Below are positions 32,754 to 43,840 of a stretch of 64,000 nt of DNA, piece after piece. A program made the position numbers and the translations under genes. The DNA comes from Diphasiastrum complanatum (lineage: Eukaryota; Streptophyta; Lycopodiopsida; Lycopodiales; Lycopodiaceae). Location of the stretch: assembly GCA_029204225.1 (NCBI GenBank), contig CM055108.1, positions 3,711,547-3,775,546 on the forward strand. Reading direction: 5' to 3'. Position 1 is the first letter of the stretch; each line of letters begins with the position of its first letter. The notes beneath the pieces were generated by a model that worked only from the letters and a program-made list of their open reading frames with translations, was not told the origin of the DNA and searched no databases.

Positions 32754-33514
32754 CTAACACTCGTGGTCTAACTCAAAGTCCGAGTCATCGGAGTCTGTGG
32801 AACTGCCAAACAAGGAGTCTGCAGATGACGCTGAGGGTGTCATGCGTTGTGGTGAGCGTCTGCCTCCGCCTCTGCCTCTGCCTCCACCTTGTCCCCTACC
32901 TCTCCCTCTCCCTCTCTCTCTCTCTCTGCCTCCTGCCCCCTTCTGGCTGGCTCCAACTGCTCCTCCTATGCTGCTCCCTCTAGGTCTCCCTCTCAACTCT
33001 GATCTCGTACCCTGAACGCCCTATGAACTCAGGGTCGACTTGGCCCTCAACTGCCTGTGATACTCCAGTCCTCTCTACAAACAATGCCCCCAACCCACTC
33101 CCCCCCCTGGAACGTCTAGGTCGCCCTCTACGTCTAGGTGTAGGAATGGCTGGCTCCTCTTGTGTCTCAGCATCGAGGTCTACGAATAAGTGTTGTATGC
33201 CCCCGCTCCCCCTCATGCTCACCCTCATCCTCTGCCTCTATATCCCCCTCCTCGTAACCAGGCCCAAATGCCTCTCCACCCCCCGACAACTCATCATCTC
33301 CCTCCTCTCCTGTCTCCTGATGTCGAGCTGCTCTCCTATGGCGTCGTGTAGACCGTGCCTCTGCATTTGCCTGCCTGTGTAGCTCACGATAGATATCATC
33401 CTCGAGCTCCTCCTCCGTAGGTGGTACCCGAGGAGCAACAGCTGTTGTCTGTACCATGCAGGAGTCAGGGTTCACCTGCAAAAACAAATATGCATGGTTA
33501 ACAAACTTATCCAT
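32754..33514 (-). pseudogene. hAT element 1: C-terminal low-complexity tail
   Basis: Minus readings with Arg/Gly/Glu-rich repeats (RGRGRGQGGGRGRGGGR at about 32,900; acidic stretches at about 33,240) follow the dimerisation domain on the same strand. The tail of hAT element 2 (48,434-49,222) takes the same position after its transposase, so I assign this to the element. No enzymatic domain is visible. Confidence 0.5.
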
Positions 33515-33559
33515 TTGTCAGATATGTATCCTTGAAATGCAGGTACATTAAGCAATACC

Positions 33560-33760
33560 AAGTAAGTCACTAACTAACTCACCTCGATCAAGCGGTCACC
33601 CTGTGTGCGTGTGCGTCTCAACGTGTGTCCGTTGGTGTTCACAAACACCAACCGCCTGCACTACTCAATGGAGAGTCTGTTTCTCTTCTTTGTGTGATGG
33701 TTGGCCCATACACTCTAGTTCCGCTCACAGGCGGAAGCTGAACAATCCTGTGCGAGGATT
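33560..33760 (-). pseudogene. hAT element 1: C-terminal dimerisation domain with stop codons
   Basis: One minus frame reads ILAQDCSASACERN, TAG, SVWANHHTKKRNRLSIE, TAG, CRRLVFVNTNG. This is the hAT C-terminal dimerisation signature (S-CERN-S, H-KKRNRL, LVFV). Both TAG codons fall in the motif, where related hAT proteins usually have Trp at least at the first one. The frame then leads to a splice-like end and a GR-rich acidic tail. The domain is dead as written. Confidence 0.82.
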
Positions 33761-34274
33761 CTCTCTGCCAATCACTGCAGGTCAGGAGTACTGCGGCCAT
33801 GAAAGCTCCACCATGTCACAAGCGCCAACTGGTCATCTCTCATCTCAGCTTACACTGCTCTCGATCAAAAGGATACAGCCCGCTCGAACTTTACCATATC
33901 TCGCTCTATGTTCCTCAGAGTTGAGCCTGTTGGCAAAAGAAAGAACATGTGTCAGGCCACAGACTAATGCCTATGCTAATATAAACAAGTAGACTGGCAA
34001 CGATATTTGCAATAGGCCATGCACGCTCAGTGTACTTCACCCATCCTCAGTGGAGCTCCATGTCGCCGGGACGTCTGGCAAAGCCCCACAATGGATGCAA
34101 CAGCATGTGGGCTACCACATGGGTGGGTCTGTGGAAGAAGTCCCACCTCGTCTCCCAAACATTGAGGAGCTCGTCCTTCCCATTGCAAATGGTTAGTCAT
34201 CTTTGAAGGCACGAAAGCAAAGTGAAACTGAAACGAAAAGAAAGTGGGAGGATTAATACCTATCATCATAAAAG

Positions 34275-35060
34275 TTAGATCTCTGAAGCGTCTCGCCGAT
34301 GTCGTATATGAGATCGAAAGTGCACCCCTCGGTCTACTAGGTGCAACACATAGAAGATAGGTCGAAGAACCTCTACAAGCTCACCCGACCGTGTCCAAAG
34401 GTCCTCTCCAAAGACTATGGCCTGGAAATACACTGCCTTTGTCGTGCGATTCCCGAACTCATCAAATCCCTCACTGGATGCCATCCTTCGCAAATGATCT
34501 CGTAGGCCGCATAGTCGCTCGAGAACCAAGAAAAGGTAGGCAAAGTGAGTCGGCGTTGGCTTCTTCAGGTCCAGCTGCGAGAAGGTACAGAACAATGCCA
34601 ACACACGCTTCTTCCTAGTGACGAAGTTCACCACGCGCATGGCCTGAGAGGTGAGTTGCAAGGAAAACATTAAACAAGAATTCGTTAGAAGCTTAAAGAG
34701 GTTAGGGGCCTAGAACAACTGACAAGTGGAAAAGGCTTTACAAAGTGGCAAAAATTGTACCTCATGAACCCATGGAAGTGCGACCATGTCGTGAATGAGA
34801 AGATCGATGCACTGTGCAACACACGGGGTCCACACAATGCTAGGGTGCTCCCTCGTCACCATCTCTCCCATCTGTCTGCAGTTTGTGGCATTGTTTGTGA
34901 CAACCCCACCAACTCGAGTAGCATCCACGCCGTGTAGGAAGACTATGCCAAGTGGGCAAGATACTTGGATATTGACGACAGATCGCCGACGAGTGTCAGT
35001 CCATCCATCGCTCAATATCGAGCATCCATAGCTGAAAAAAAATAACATTTCTTAGACATA
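34275..35060 (-). pseudogene. hAT element 1: DUF659 and central transposase segments
   Basis: Two minus readings in order. The first (35,048-34,710) has SILSDGWTDTRRRSVVNIQV, the DUF659 segment with its conserved DGWTD, and HPSIVWTPCVAQCIDLLI. The second (34,670-34,275) has TRKKRVLALFCTFSQLDLKK and LRRMASSEGFDE. These match plant hAT transposases between the BED finger and the dimerisation domain. Gaps between them may be introns or small deletions. No full-length reading remains. Confidence 0.8.
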
Positions 35061-35136
35061 TGCACATTGCAAACATTGTGGTACTTTGCAAAGTGAAACA
35101 AATGCAGTGGTAAAGAGTAGCAAAGAATTCTTACGT

Positions 35137-36056
35137 CTACCACGCTATGTGAATGGAGCTCAGCTCCCGTGTGATAGTCTCCTCCTCGTGCCGTAGCATA
35201 GTCGTGCGCAATGCCTCTCTCCTCGGAGGCCTCCATGAGGAATCAGCTGCTGCGATCTGAAGGCAAGTGTCCCTGAAGATCCAAGTGTCAACAACAGCAA
35301 AAGGGATGCCACATTCATAGAAGAGCTGGCCAATCCGTCGGGTACACAGGGCATGCTGCTGTCTCTGCCACCCACCTCCGTCCAAGGTCTGCTGCCTGGC
35401 CCTAACCCCTCTCTGCTGCACAAAGGGCTCTCTTGATCTAGCACGCCCGCCAGAGACAACAAATGGGCGCACTGAGGGTGTGTCTGACTGTGGAGCATCA
35501 CCTGCTGGATCTCTGCGGCCCCTTGTGGCAAGATCTGGCTTTGTAAGTGGTGCATCAGCACCTGATGACAACGATGGATGAGCGGGACCTGCTGATGAAG
35601 GAACAACAAGACGAGAGGCTGCATGTTTGCTGGCAGCTCTAGGAACATCCCCCCCCCCCCCGTGTGACTAGGCCCTGCCTCTGCATCTGCTCCAGGCCGT
35701 GCACCTGCACTAGACCCTGCACCTGCACTAGGTCTTGGACCTGCTCCTGCCACTGACCTGTGAATAGAGCTCTGAGATGGTCTCAATGGCTCAAGAGACG
35801 TATCCTTGGGCCCGTATGTGTCCATCAATCTCTCCACCTCGACATCTGATATGCGAGGGCAAATGGATATGTCCATTCCCCGCCCATCTAGCCTGGTGAG
35901 CTGTAGCAAGTGGGCCCTGACCCTAGTAAGAGAACTAGTAAAGACCCCACCACAATGCAGGCATCTACATCTGTGGGCACCAGATCCCTGGTGCGTAGCC
36001 ACATCCCCCTCTGTCAACTCAACCTTTGACCAAATGCCTCTACCAAGGACCGGCAT
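35137..36056 (-). pseudogene. hAT element 1: BED-type zinc finger and N-terminal transposase part
   Basis: The minus reading starting MPVLGRGIWSKVELTEGD at 36,056 has HRCRCLHCGGVFTSSLTRVR and AHLLQL, a BED-like C-x2-C...H finger, and ends ISDVEVERLMDTYG. A second reading (35,571-35,137) contains RRIGQLFYECGIPFAVVDTW and RREALRTTML, the segment before DUF659. BED fingers bind the element ends. A Pro/Ser-rich linker and frameshifts separate the two parts. The order finger, DUF659, central, dimerisation on one strand shows a once-complete element of about 4 kb. Confidence 0.82.
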
Positions 36057-36800
36057 CGTGTTAATCTATCAATGTATCAGACCTGCAAAAGAGGAAGCAA
36101 ACAATCACATGTCAGTACATTCTGTTGGTAGCAACAACGTTCGGATTCCACATATGCATTCACAGCATTAAATTGCTTATAACAACCCTGAACCCGACGT
36201 CGAAAAAAAACTGCCATTTTGTTGCATCGACAACAGGTTCAAGTTGCAAAACGTGTCCTGGGCCTTGAACTCATCAAAACAAATCATCCTAGGCATTCCT
36301 ATGGGAATGAAGAAACATAGTGCAGCTTCAGACTGCGACTCAATCCGTAAACCCTAAAAAACACATGATTTAGGCATGCCACTAAAAACTTTCTCTACAA
36401 GCGATAACAGCCAAAACTAATAGCACAAGCATGTTTGTGGGCATGAAGATACACAGTTTAGCCTCAATCTGCACCTCAATCGGATGACTACATGACAGTT
36501 TACAAAAATAGCCAAAAACACATGGAAAAGGGGCATGAGATTCATATCTTTTGCTACAAGCAATAATGGGGAAAACTAACAACGTGAGCATGTCTATGGG
36601 GTTCAATACAGATGAATTGAAACTAAAAACCATTTCATTACGTTGCCTACAGTTCATTCCATGCGCTTCCAAGATGTGAAGCCAAAACTTACCTAAAATC
36701 GTTTTGGAGAGAAACACCACTGCCTCGTCGTTGCCACCGTGCTGATCACGCATTGAACAATGCTCCAAGATGGCCACAATCCACCATCACCCTCTCACCA

Positions 36801-36808
<8 letters not shown>

Positions 36809-36831
<23 letters not shown>

Positions 36832-36832
36832 A
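36809..36832. repeat. (CT)n microsatellite
   Basis: A short run of about 12 CT units close to the 5' side of hAT element 1. Confidence 0.9.
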
Positions 36833-36840
36833 ACTCCAAG

Positions 36841-36905
36841 AATGCAAATTTTTTTATGTGGGCCGCGGGCTGCCTGCTCCCAGCCCAGACAAAAAAATTT
36901 GCATT
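36841..36905. repeat. Strong hairpin with AATGCAAATTTTTTT arms
   Basis: AATGCAAATTTTTTT (36,841-36,855) pairs perfectly with AAAAAAATTTGCATT (36,891-36,905). Inside, GGGCTG and CAGCCC pair again. A further GGACC...GGTCC palindrome follows at about 36,922. It lies near the expected end of hAT element 1 and may be part of its terminal region, but a matching copy at the other end was not seen. Confidence 0.7.
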
Positions 36906-36909
36906 TTTT

Positions 36910-38930
36910 TTCCAGCGTTCCAGGACCGCGTTTTTGGTCCCGAAACGTTTTTGTTTTGGATCGTGATCCGTTGCATCTGTGATATGTATATATATCATAG
37001 TTTCACTGCGTTTTTGAACCGCGCTTCTAAAATGGGGGAGCAGTTCTCAGGGCAGTTCATTTATGTAGGTGCCGAGTACAATGTGGTCCAGTTTGGGTGC
37101 AACAAAGCCTGTTGGATTCTATCAAGGTTAAAAGTCAAAGTGGCTTATGTTACTTTTGATATATTTTCTGTCAATTCGTACAGAGCTACTATTGGATCCA
37201 ATGAGGCCTATGATGCCAATTGGCTTGAACCTCCAGAGCACTCTCATTCCTAGTAGTTACCATTCTCAAATTCAGCTACAACACAACTGACCTTGACATC
37301 CAGTTCAAAATTTAGCTCATTGGAAGCTAGACTTAATGACAAGACCATCACGGAGAAGCCCATTGATGTGATTGCTCATCAACCTTTGATGCAGGATGAT
37401 CATCAAACACTTGACGTGGCTATTCAATCACAAGCTGTGGTGACTCAATCAAATGTTGACAACATTGATTGTGGCAAATAGGAAAGAAATAGGATGTCTA
37501 GTAAGGGTTTATTGGCTTTTTCAGTTGTTTTGGCAGTTAGGGCCTTATTTAGCTGCATTTGGAACCTCAAAAATATGTGAATGCATGGTGTGGCTCAAGT
37601 TTATATGCATGGCATAGCCATTTCTACAAAGTTGACCTTAAGTAGTGGGATGGGAGGCTGGAAACTTTTATTGGAGACTATGAATGCCATTGATGGGTCC
37701 TCGTTTGGTAGCTTTTACTGATAGAGATATGAGTTTCTTTGAGGGAGAACTAAGAAAGGCACACTTTAGTATAACCTGCAAAGCAGTGCAATATCATAAA
37801 TATCTTCTTTTTTTTTTCCTGCGATTCTGGTCCCAAGAATTCCCCCCCCCCCCCCCAACACACACACACACACATACATGTGCACAAAAAGGTGTTTAGT
37901 GGGAAAGGTATCTGCAAGGATGTACCAGAGCGCATGGGCGGAGGCAGCCAGCGCCTGTGTGCCACCACTATTCACCTCTTTTTTTTTTTGAAATCGCCCC
38001 CCCTTCTCTCTAAGTTAAGGGTAATATACGCTACCTTAGTTTCGAAAATTAGCTTTAATAACCCAAAAACTAATTTTACTTCCAAAGCTTACTTCCACCA
38101 ACTAGCTCAATAAAAGGCTTAACCAGCATTTTAGAAGCTTGTTTCTCAAACTTTCTCAAGGAAACTTGATCCCAAAATAGAAGTTGAAAAGGACCATTCT
38201 ATCAATCACATTTTATAGAGGAAACCTTAACCACTAAAAGACGAGTGCACCTTAACATGAAAATCAGCGGCTCTGATACTGTTATAACTCCCTAGATCTT
38301 CCGATTGCCATAAGGTTCTCCCACACAACATATACATGACGAACGCACTGTTATTACCCATCCGTCGGGTCACTTCCGATTCACCCCCATGCACTGGAGT
38401 TAATTGACACCATCATGCTTGGTTGAGCCTCCAATAGTGACTAATGTCCCATATCACTGGCATCGCTATCAGCTCTCTCTAGCACTCATCTCCTGGCCTG
38501 GAGATACATCTTGGCTTGCATGTGCTCTCCATCCACCTATTCCCTGGTAGACTAAATGAATGGCAAAGGGAGACTCTTACCTCTATATAAAATAGTGCAA
38601 GTGGGCCCCTCATCAAGCACGGTCCAAACAGTGACACATGTCATCCTAGGATGCTGAAGCATGGCACCCAAACATGTCAATAACCCTAGACCTGCGTTCC
38701 ACCCCTTGCGAGATAGGCGTACCGTTATGGTACATGAGTTTCCTTTGCCTCTTGAAAAGCCTGACAACATTTCTCCACCTATATGAATGTCAAGTCATCA
38801 CCCATAAATATGCAGGTGCCCCTCAACTTGGCTATGTAGATAACTGAAATATGCTGTGATAGAGGTCCTAATGTATCTGGCTATGTAGATAACCGATATA
38901 TGCTGTGATAGATGTTGTGGTTGTGGGAGC
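36910..38930. other. Intronic stretch with repeat traces, no gene recognised
   Basis: A 131-residue open reading at 36,858-37,253 and neighbours have no recognised domain. At about 37,840-37,875 there is a poly-C/(CA)n tract. At 38,271-38,285 GCTCTGATACTG is a degenerate copia-type primer site on the minus strand, so a decayed minus-strand LTR may start there. A 50-bp direct repeat (CTATGTAGATAAC...TGCTGTGATAGA) is seen at about 38,832 and 38,880. Confidence 0.45.
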
Positions 38931-38935
38931 TGCTA

Positions 38936-38936
38936 A

Positions 38937-38968
<32 letters not shown>

Positions 38969-38969
38969 A

Positions 38970-39014
<45 letters not shown>
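38936..39014. repeat. (CTG)n(ATG)n(AG)n compound microsatellite
   Basis: About seven CTG, four ATG and 20 AG units, ending 52 bp upstream of the exon 4 acceptor of MOCS3. Confidence 0.95.
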
Positions 39015-39016
<2 letters not shown>

Positions 39017-39066
39017 TGAAGTTTCAGTTATTATAAAAATTACATCAATTTCGTACTTCTTAAAAG

Positions 39067-39131
39067 GTCATACATACTGAAGGTGCAGTTGGTGAAACCA
39101 AAGTGAAGTCCGCGGCTGCAGCTTGCCGTGC
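39067..39131 (+). CDS. CNX5: MOCS3/CNX5 exon 4
   Basis: A 65-base exon: AAAAG|GTCATACA at the left and CCGTGC|GTAAGC at the right. It encodes VIHTEGAVGETKVKSAAAAC and R, which continues NLHRQ of exon 3 into the conserved ...IHTE..VG..K..SA....R segment of MOCS3. It ends in phase 2. A (GA)n tract ends about 50 bp before its acceptor. Confidence 0.92.
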
Positions 39132-39313
39132 GTAAGCTTCTCTTGGTCCTTCTGTCCTTTTCCAGTAGTTTTTTCCCTTTGCATTCTGGAAATACTTTTT
39201 GTTAGTGATAATTATTTGACATGAGAAATCAGAATGGTTGGCTTGAAGCTTTGGAAACTTATATTTATATTGAGCTTTCAGCTTGAAATTGTTTTTGTGT
39301 GGCACACTTGTAG

Positions 39314-39388
39314 CATTAATTCCTTTCTTAAAGTGAACGAGCATTATAGTGGACTACAGGCTTCGAATGCCGTGAATATCATCAGCAA
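39314..39388 (+). CDS. CNX5: MOCS3/CNX5 exon 5
   Basis: A 75-base exon between TTGTAG|C and AGCAA|GTATCC. The first base completes an Ala codon, giving AINSFLKVNEHYSGLQASNA and then VNIISK. This matches the plant MOCS3 region between the Rossmann half and the active-site half. Phase is 2 on both sides. The flanking introns are 182 and 963 bp. Confidence 0.88.
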
Positions 39389-40351
39389 GTATCCTTTCTG
39401 GTAGCAGTACTAGGATATTTGGGTATCGGATATCCTAAAAATTATGATCTTCCCTGCAAAGGCTGACAGACTAGAATATCATATTCAAACTTGATAATAA
39501 TTCTTTTGCCAGGAAGAAATTGTTCTAGTTTGTTGTTATGGATGTCGTAAAAAAAATAGATTTTAATGGTCCTTGAGATCCACGGTGCTACTGAGTAGCT
39601 AATTCTTGCAGATCTTTTCCTGGTGAAGTGTCCATAGGTTTGTTGAAAACCTTAAGAAGGATATAGTGCTGAGCAGAGTATTTACTACACAAAGAAGAAA
39701 TTGTATACTCTCAAATTATGGTATCATGATTGCCAGTGTTTTTCATGCTGCACCTAACGGAACTTTGGGCTAGAATTGAGTGTAGATCAAATGTTCTTAT
39801 TTCAATTATAGTATTCTAGGTTTGAACAATCGTAGAAATTTTTGGTTAACTCAATTGCATGCCCTTTTTGTCAATCATGACGGTGCATGGTTGGACAAAG
39901 CTAGGAATCTATGCCCATGCCCTGGTTGTATTTTAGTTGTGGTCGAAAAATATTGCCTGTTGTTTTGTCATTTATCTTAGTCGGTTGGAGAACAGTTTAG
40001 ACCACGTTAAAGTACTATCTAAGCTTCTTTCACAGTAGTGACCTAGGATAAGAGTTAGAACCATGCCCACATACTTTCAGACTCAAATTATGGCTGCTGC
40101 TCGAGTGGACGTTTGAAGCTTTATGCTCGTTGGTTGGCCTTACAATGTGATGTACATATTGTACATACTGCAGGTAGTTGAACTAGCTACTGTATCCCAA
40201 AACAATATAGTATTTTGATTGTCTTTCAATTTGCTGTTTTGGAAAGGAAGTAAGCTTATAGTGGTGAATTGCACTTGTCTGTACAATTTGCTCTTTGAAA
40301 ATGATCCAAAACTTATCTTTGTTGAGACATCAATACCTTGACTGCCAAAAG

Positions 40352-40430
40352 ATACGATATTATCGTGGATGCAACAGATAACTTGCCTACGCGCTATTTG
40401 ATAAATGATGCCTGTGTTGTAATGGGCAAG
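40352..40430 (+). CDS. CNX5: MOCS3/CNX5 exon 6
   Basis: A 79-base exon: CCAAAAG|ATACG acceptor, GGGCAAG|GTAATA donor. It completes a Lys codon and reads [20 protein letters not shown] and then CVVMGK, the strongly conserved D-ATDN-P-RYL-ND segment of MOCS3/MoeB. It ends in phase 0. The following family segment (the GPCYRC zinc and active-site cysteine part, then a C-terminal rhodanese domain) was not found in the remaining 23.5 kb, so it must lie beyond the window or be lost. Confidence 0.92.
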
Positions 40431-41978
40431 GTAATAGTGATTTGTCCTTTATTTGATTCATTTGTTTTATAAACCAGATGATTGCATGTTATGAATGACG
40501 CTGAGAAAGAGAGTTTTTTATACATAATACTTCTAAAGTGCAAATAAAATAATGTGATTATGTGGAAGAACAATGCATTCATTAACTAGAGTAACATCAA
40601 TCGATAACTTTGTCTAGCTAGATAATGTAAGTAACAAAAATTAGTTCTATTGAGCATGCAGAAAAAGGATTGTGATCCTAGTCTGCCAAGGATGTATCGT
40701 ATCAATGGGATAAGAGACTTGCCTGGGACAGGTGCTAGCATGAAGTCTCTTGATGGAGCTCGATAGGTCTCCATGTCAATTATTATCATGGAACTCTCCA
40801 CATTAGTTGTTGATGCATGTTATGAATACAAGGGCTTCTGTTGCCTAAAGCTGCATTATACTTTCAATCGGAGGCATGATTTGACTCCACTATGGTGTAT
40901 TTCCTGGACAAGAGCAACGCGTTTGGACTGGATAGGCCTTCAATATTTGTCACCTTTGCTAGTCACTTGTCTGACGCTGAACATCTCTCATATCATCAAG
41001 GCCATGCATCTCTGATAGAGTGGCTGCTCTATTCGCTGACTTTCGTAACCCTCTTCAATGTTGTAGTGGTAAGGCACCTGAAAAATAAGTATTCTTTCTC
41101 AACATTTTCCAAAGCAATCTGCTGACAAATTCCTCTTTCTTGACAAACTTGTTGAATTTTCTTGTCTCCACCTGAAGTTTGAAAGGAAATTTTGGAGTAT
41201 CCCAACTTGAAATTGAGACTACGTGACAAACCGATGCTTAGATATATTGCAATACCAAGGCCCTTATGTTTTCCATCCAGAGGAAATCTGGTTCGACCCC
41301 CAAAGTGCCAGCCTAAACTTAGTGGATATATGATCATTAAGTAAAATGTCAGAGTTTCAAAGAATCAGATTTAGCCTTAGTGCATTTGAGTGTGCCTTTC
41401 TAGTTCTTACCTTTTGTTTCCTTTGAAAAGCTTTGCCTTCAGTGGGCAATGTCCATTTCCTTTGTGACCTCCATTGTTACACTGTTCCCACTCGCCTGCA
41501 CTGGTTGTTGTGGTGTGACGTTTTCCTCTACTTCAATTACTACTTATTGATGGTCCCTTGTATTTTTAATAAGATTATTTTGTGAAACATTCCTAGTAAT
41601 ATTGTACTCCTTCCTATTAGTTGCTTACCCAACCAATATTCCTCTTTGATTTAATCCTTCACCAGGCCCATTTCTCATGAAGATGTTATAGATGGAGTCC
41701 TCCAACACCCAAAAAAACTATAAATATGGGATGTGAGGCTCTTATCATCATTTCTTTACTTCTATTTCTATGGCTTTAACTTCTATATAAAGCAAGCTCT
41801 TATCAACACAATCACTCGAATGCATTTTTGAATTTCCCACTCCCATGTTGCTGCATCAGAATGATGTTCAGCTGGCAGAATGTTCCGAAATGTCGTAGCA
41901 AAGTTGGCCCAAATGTGAGGGCATCCATGAGAGGTGGTGGGGCACAATTATGGACAATAGGTTACAGGCTTACTGGGC
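40431..41978. other. Start of MOCS3 intron 6, no repeat or gene recognised
   Basis: No domain is recognisable in any frame. A Cys/His-rich minus reading near 41,440-41,510 (CNNGGHKGNGHC) hints at a degenerate zinc knuckle but is too short to assign. Confidence 0.4.
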
Positions 41979-42672
41979 TCTGCATATATTCTGCAGGCCT
42001 TTTTACATTTATTGCTGTTTATCATAGAACCCACGGTTCCCAGAACCACGGTTGCTTGAACAGTGATACGGTTCATGTAAAAAAATTATTAATTAATCAA
42101 TTAATTAATTTTCCTAAATTTCCCCCCAAAACCCCTCAAAGCTCGTTATTGTCCCTCATTTCACATTTTTGGTGGTAGAGGTTGAGAGAGTGGGCGCTTT
42201 GGTTTGAGAGAGAGGGCTGCTCAAATTGATGAGAGAGAAGAGGGCAGGGTAGAGAGAGACCGTCGTGGCCTCTGTAGAGAGAGAAAATTAGGGTTTAGTT
42301 GTAGGTTTACTTTTTTCCATCAAAAATCAGGTTTTTTGACATTCCCTCATGCAAATAGGTCTATTTTTAGGGTCTAGGCATTTTAGATCATAGAGAGAGA
42401 TTGGGACAGTCTAGAGAGAGACTGTACCAGCCCATCTAGAGAGAGAAGGAGAGGGTTTAGGGTTTAGGTTATTTTTTGGAGCCACAGGTTTTTTGCATTA
42501 TTTATGGAGGGTCTCTTCTGGAGGTTTAGGGGTTTAGCTTGATAGGGTTCAGGGTTGGCATTCCCAAGTTCATTGCATTGCGTGGGAGCTCATATCCACT
42601 TATCCAGGTTCGGTTTCCTCTGACCGAACGGTAACTCATTTGTCTTTTCTTGCACTTCTTCCGTACTTCCTG

Positions 42673-43840
42673 TTTCCTATACCGTCTCACACCATGCCTG
42701 TTGCAGATATGCCTGAGCTCTGGGGTGAGGTAGACCAAGGCCCCGAGTTCGTTAGGTCTGACGTTTGGTCTGGGACGCGTGGATGGTCCTGTAGGTTTTC
42801 TCATGCTTGTTTTGTCAGCACTCTCACTAGGCTGAAAGGCCATCTCCTTGGTGCTGTCAAGGATGATGGCAAACGCTTGGGCTCCCTCCCTTGCCCACAC
42901 ATGCCTGCTCAGGAGCATTGTAGGCTCATTGACATATACGGAGCTCGATTGATGTAGGCCGGTATGTCACTAGATCCTGATGTATATGCAGTAGTATCAT
43001 CCACCCCACGGGATCCACTAGCTCCTCGTCCACCACCATCACGTCCTCCCCCACCTCCTGTTCGTGCTCCTACCCCTCAGCCTGATGCACATCCACCACT
43101 CGTTCCTCAGTCCACTACACCACATCCTACCGCACCACCACAACCCACTGCACCACGTCCTGCCCCTCCTCCTGCTGCATCTATTCCAGTCGGTGCATTT
43201 CCACAACGTCCTCCTGCAGTCACTCAGATGACTCGCCCAATGCAGACATTCCGATTTCTTCACTCTGAGTCGGCACCAGATGGTCTCTCACAGGACACCC
43301 AGGACATACCATCCACTTTCCCCACACATCAGGATGATTTGGACTCTGATGATGAGGATGGTGATGACAGACAACATGGTGAGGCTGGTTCTTTTGGAGC
43401 TTCTTCGCCACCATCTCAACAGCCCCAACATCCCTTGACATACCTCCTCCTGCTCCTCATAGGGGTGCTTACTGCACTAGGGCATCCTCCAGTAGATCGT
43501 CTCGCAGCTCCTAGTATAGACAGCAGTCCATGGGGGAGTCTTTCCAGCCCCATCTCGAGGCAAAGGCCCAGCAGGCTTTGGCAAACATGATCTATGAGCT
43601 GAACCTGCCATTTGCCATCGCTGACACAGAGCCCTTCAAGAAGGCTATAGCTGCAGTTGCTGCTGCAAGTCCACGCTTCAGGCCACCTGTGGCTGAGGCT
43701 GTCCGTACCACACCTACCTTACATCCAGGGTGGAGGAGCTCACCACAAAGATGATGCCACAGTTACAGACTCCAGAACCAGTTCCCGGGGCTGGTGCCAG
43801 TTCATCCAAGAATACGGCAGCTTCCGTTGAGGATTACGCC
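42673..43840 (+). pseudogene. hAT element 2: BED finger and N-terminal transposase part
   Basis: The plus reading begins MPVADMPELWGEVDQGPEFV with a BED-like finger (SCRFSHACFVSTLTRLKGHL) and ends EHCRLIDIYG, parallel to hAT element 1. A Pro-rich linker follows (42,964-43,440). Then ANMIYELNLPFAIADTEPFK and FRPPVAEAVRTT mark the segment before DUF659 (about 43,585-43,715). The reading stops by 43,754, and at about 43,840 the strand of homology flips. DUF659 is missing. Confidence 0.8.

Larger units (their letters stand above)
22449..39066 (+). other. CNX5: Giant intron 3 of MOCS3/CNX5 (16,618 bp)
   Basis: The borders are GT at 22,449 and AG at 39,065-39,066, inferred by joining exons 3 and 4 in frame. 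The intron holds a PRP40-like pseudogene, a LINE with a nested young gypsy element, a hAT element, and several microsatellites. All coding-looking material inside belongs to repeats or pseudogenes. Confidence 0.85.

Noticed and set aside
36858-37253. 131-residue plus-strand reading near the hAT 1 end
   Set aside because: It starts in a hairpin and shows no recognisable domain; no splice or neighbour context supports it.
40331-40351. Extending MOCS3 exon 6 leftwards through NTLTAKRYD
   Set aside because: It looked like SNALEI-type sequence, but exon 5 already encodes that part. The AG at 40,350-40,351 gives a clean phase-2 join to [12 protein letters not shown].
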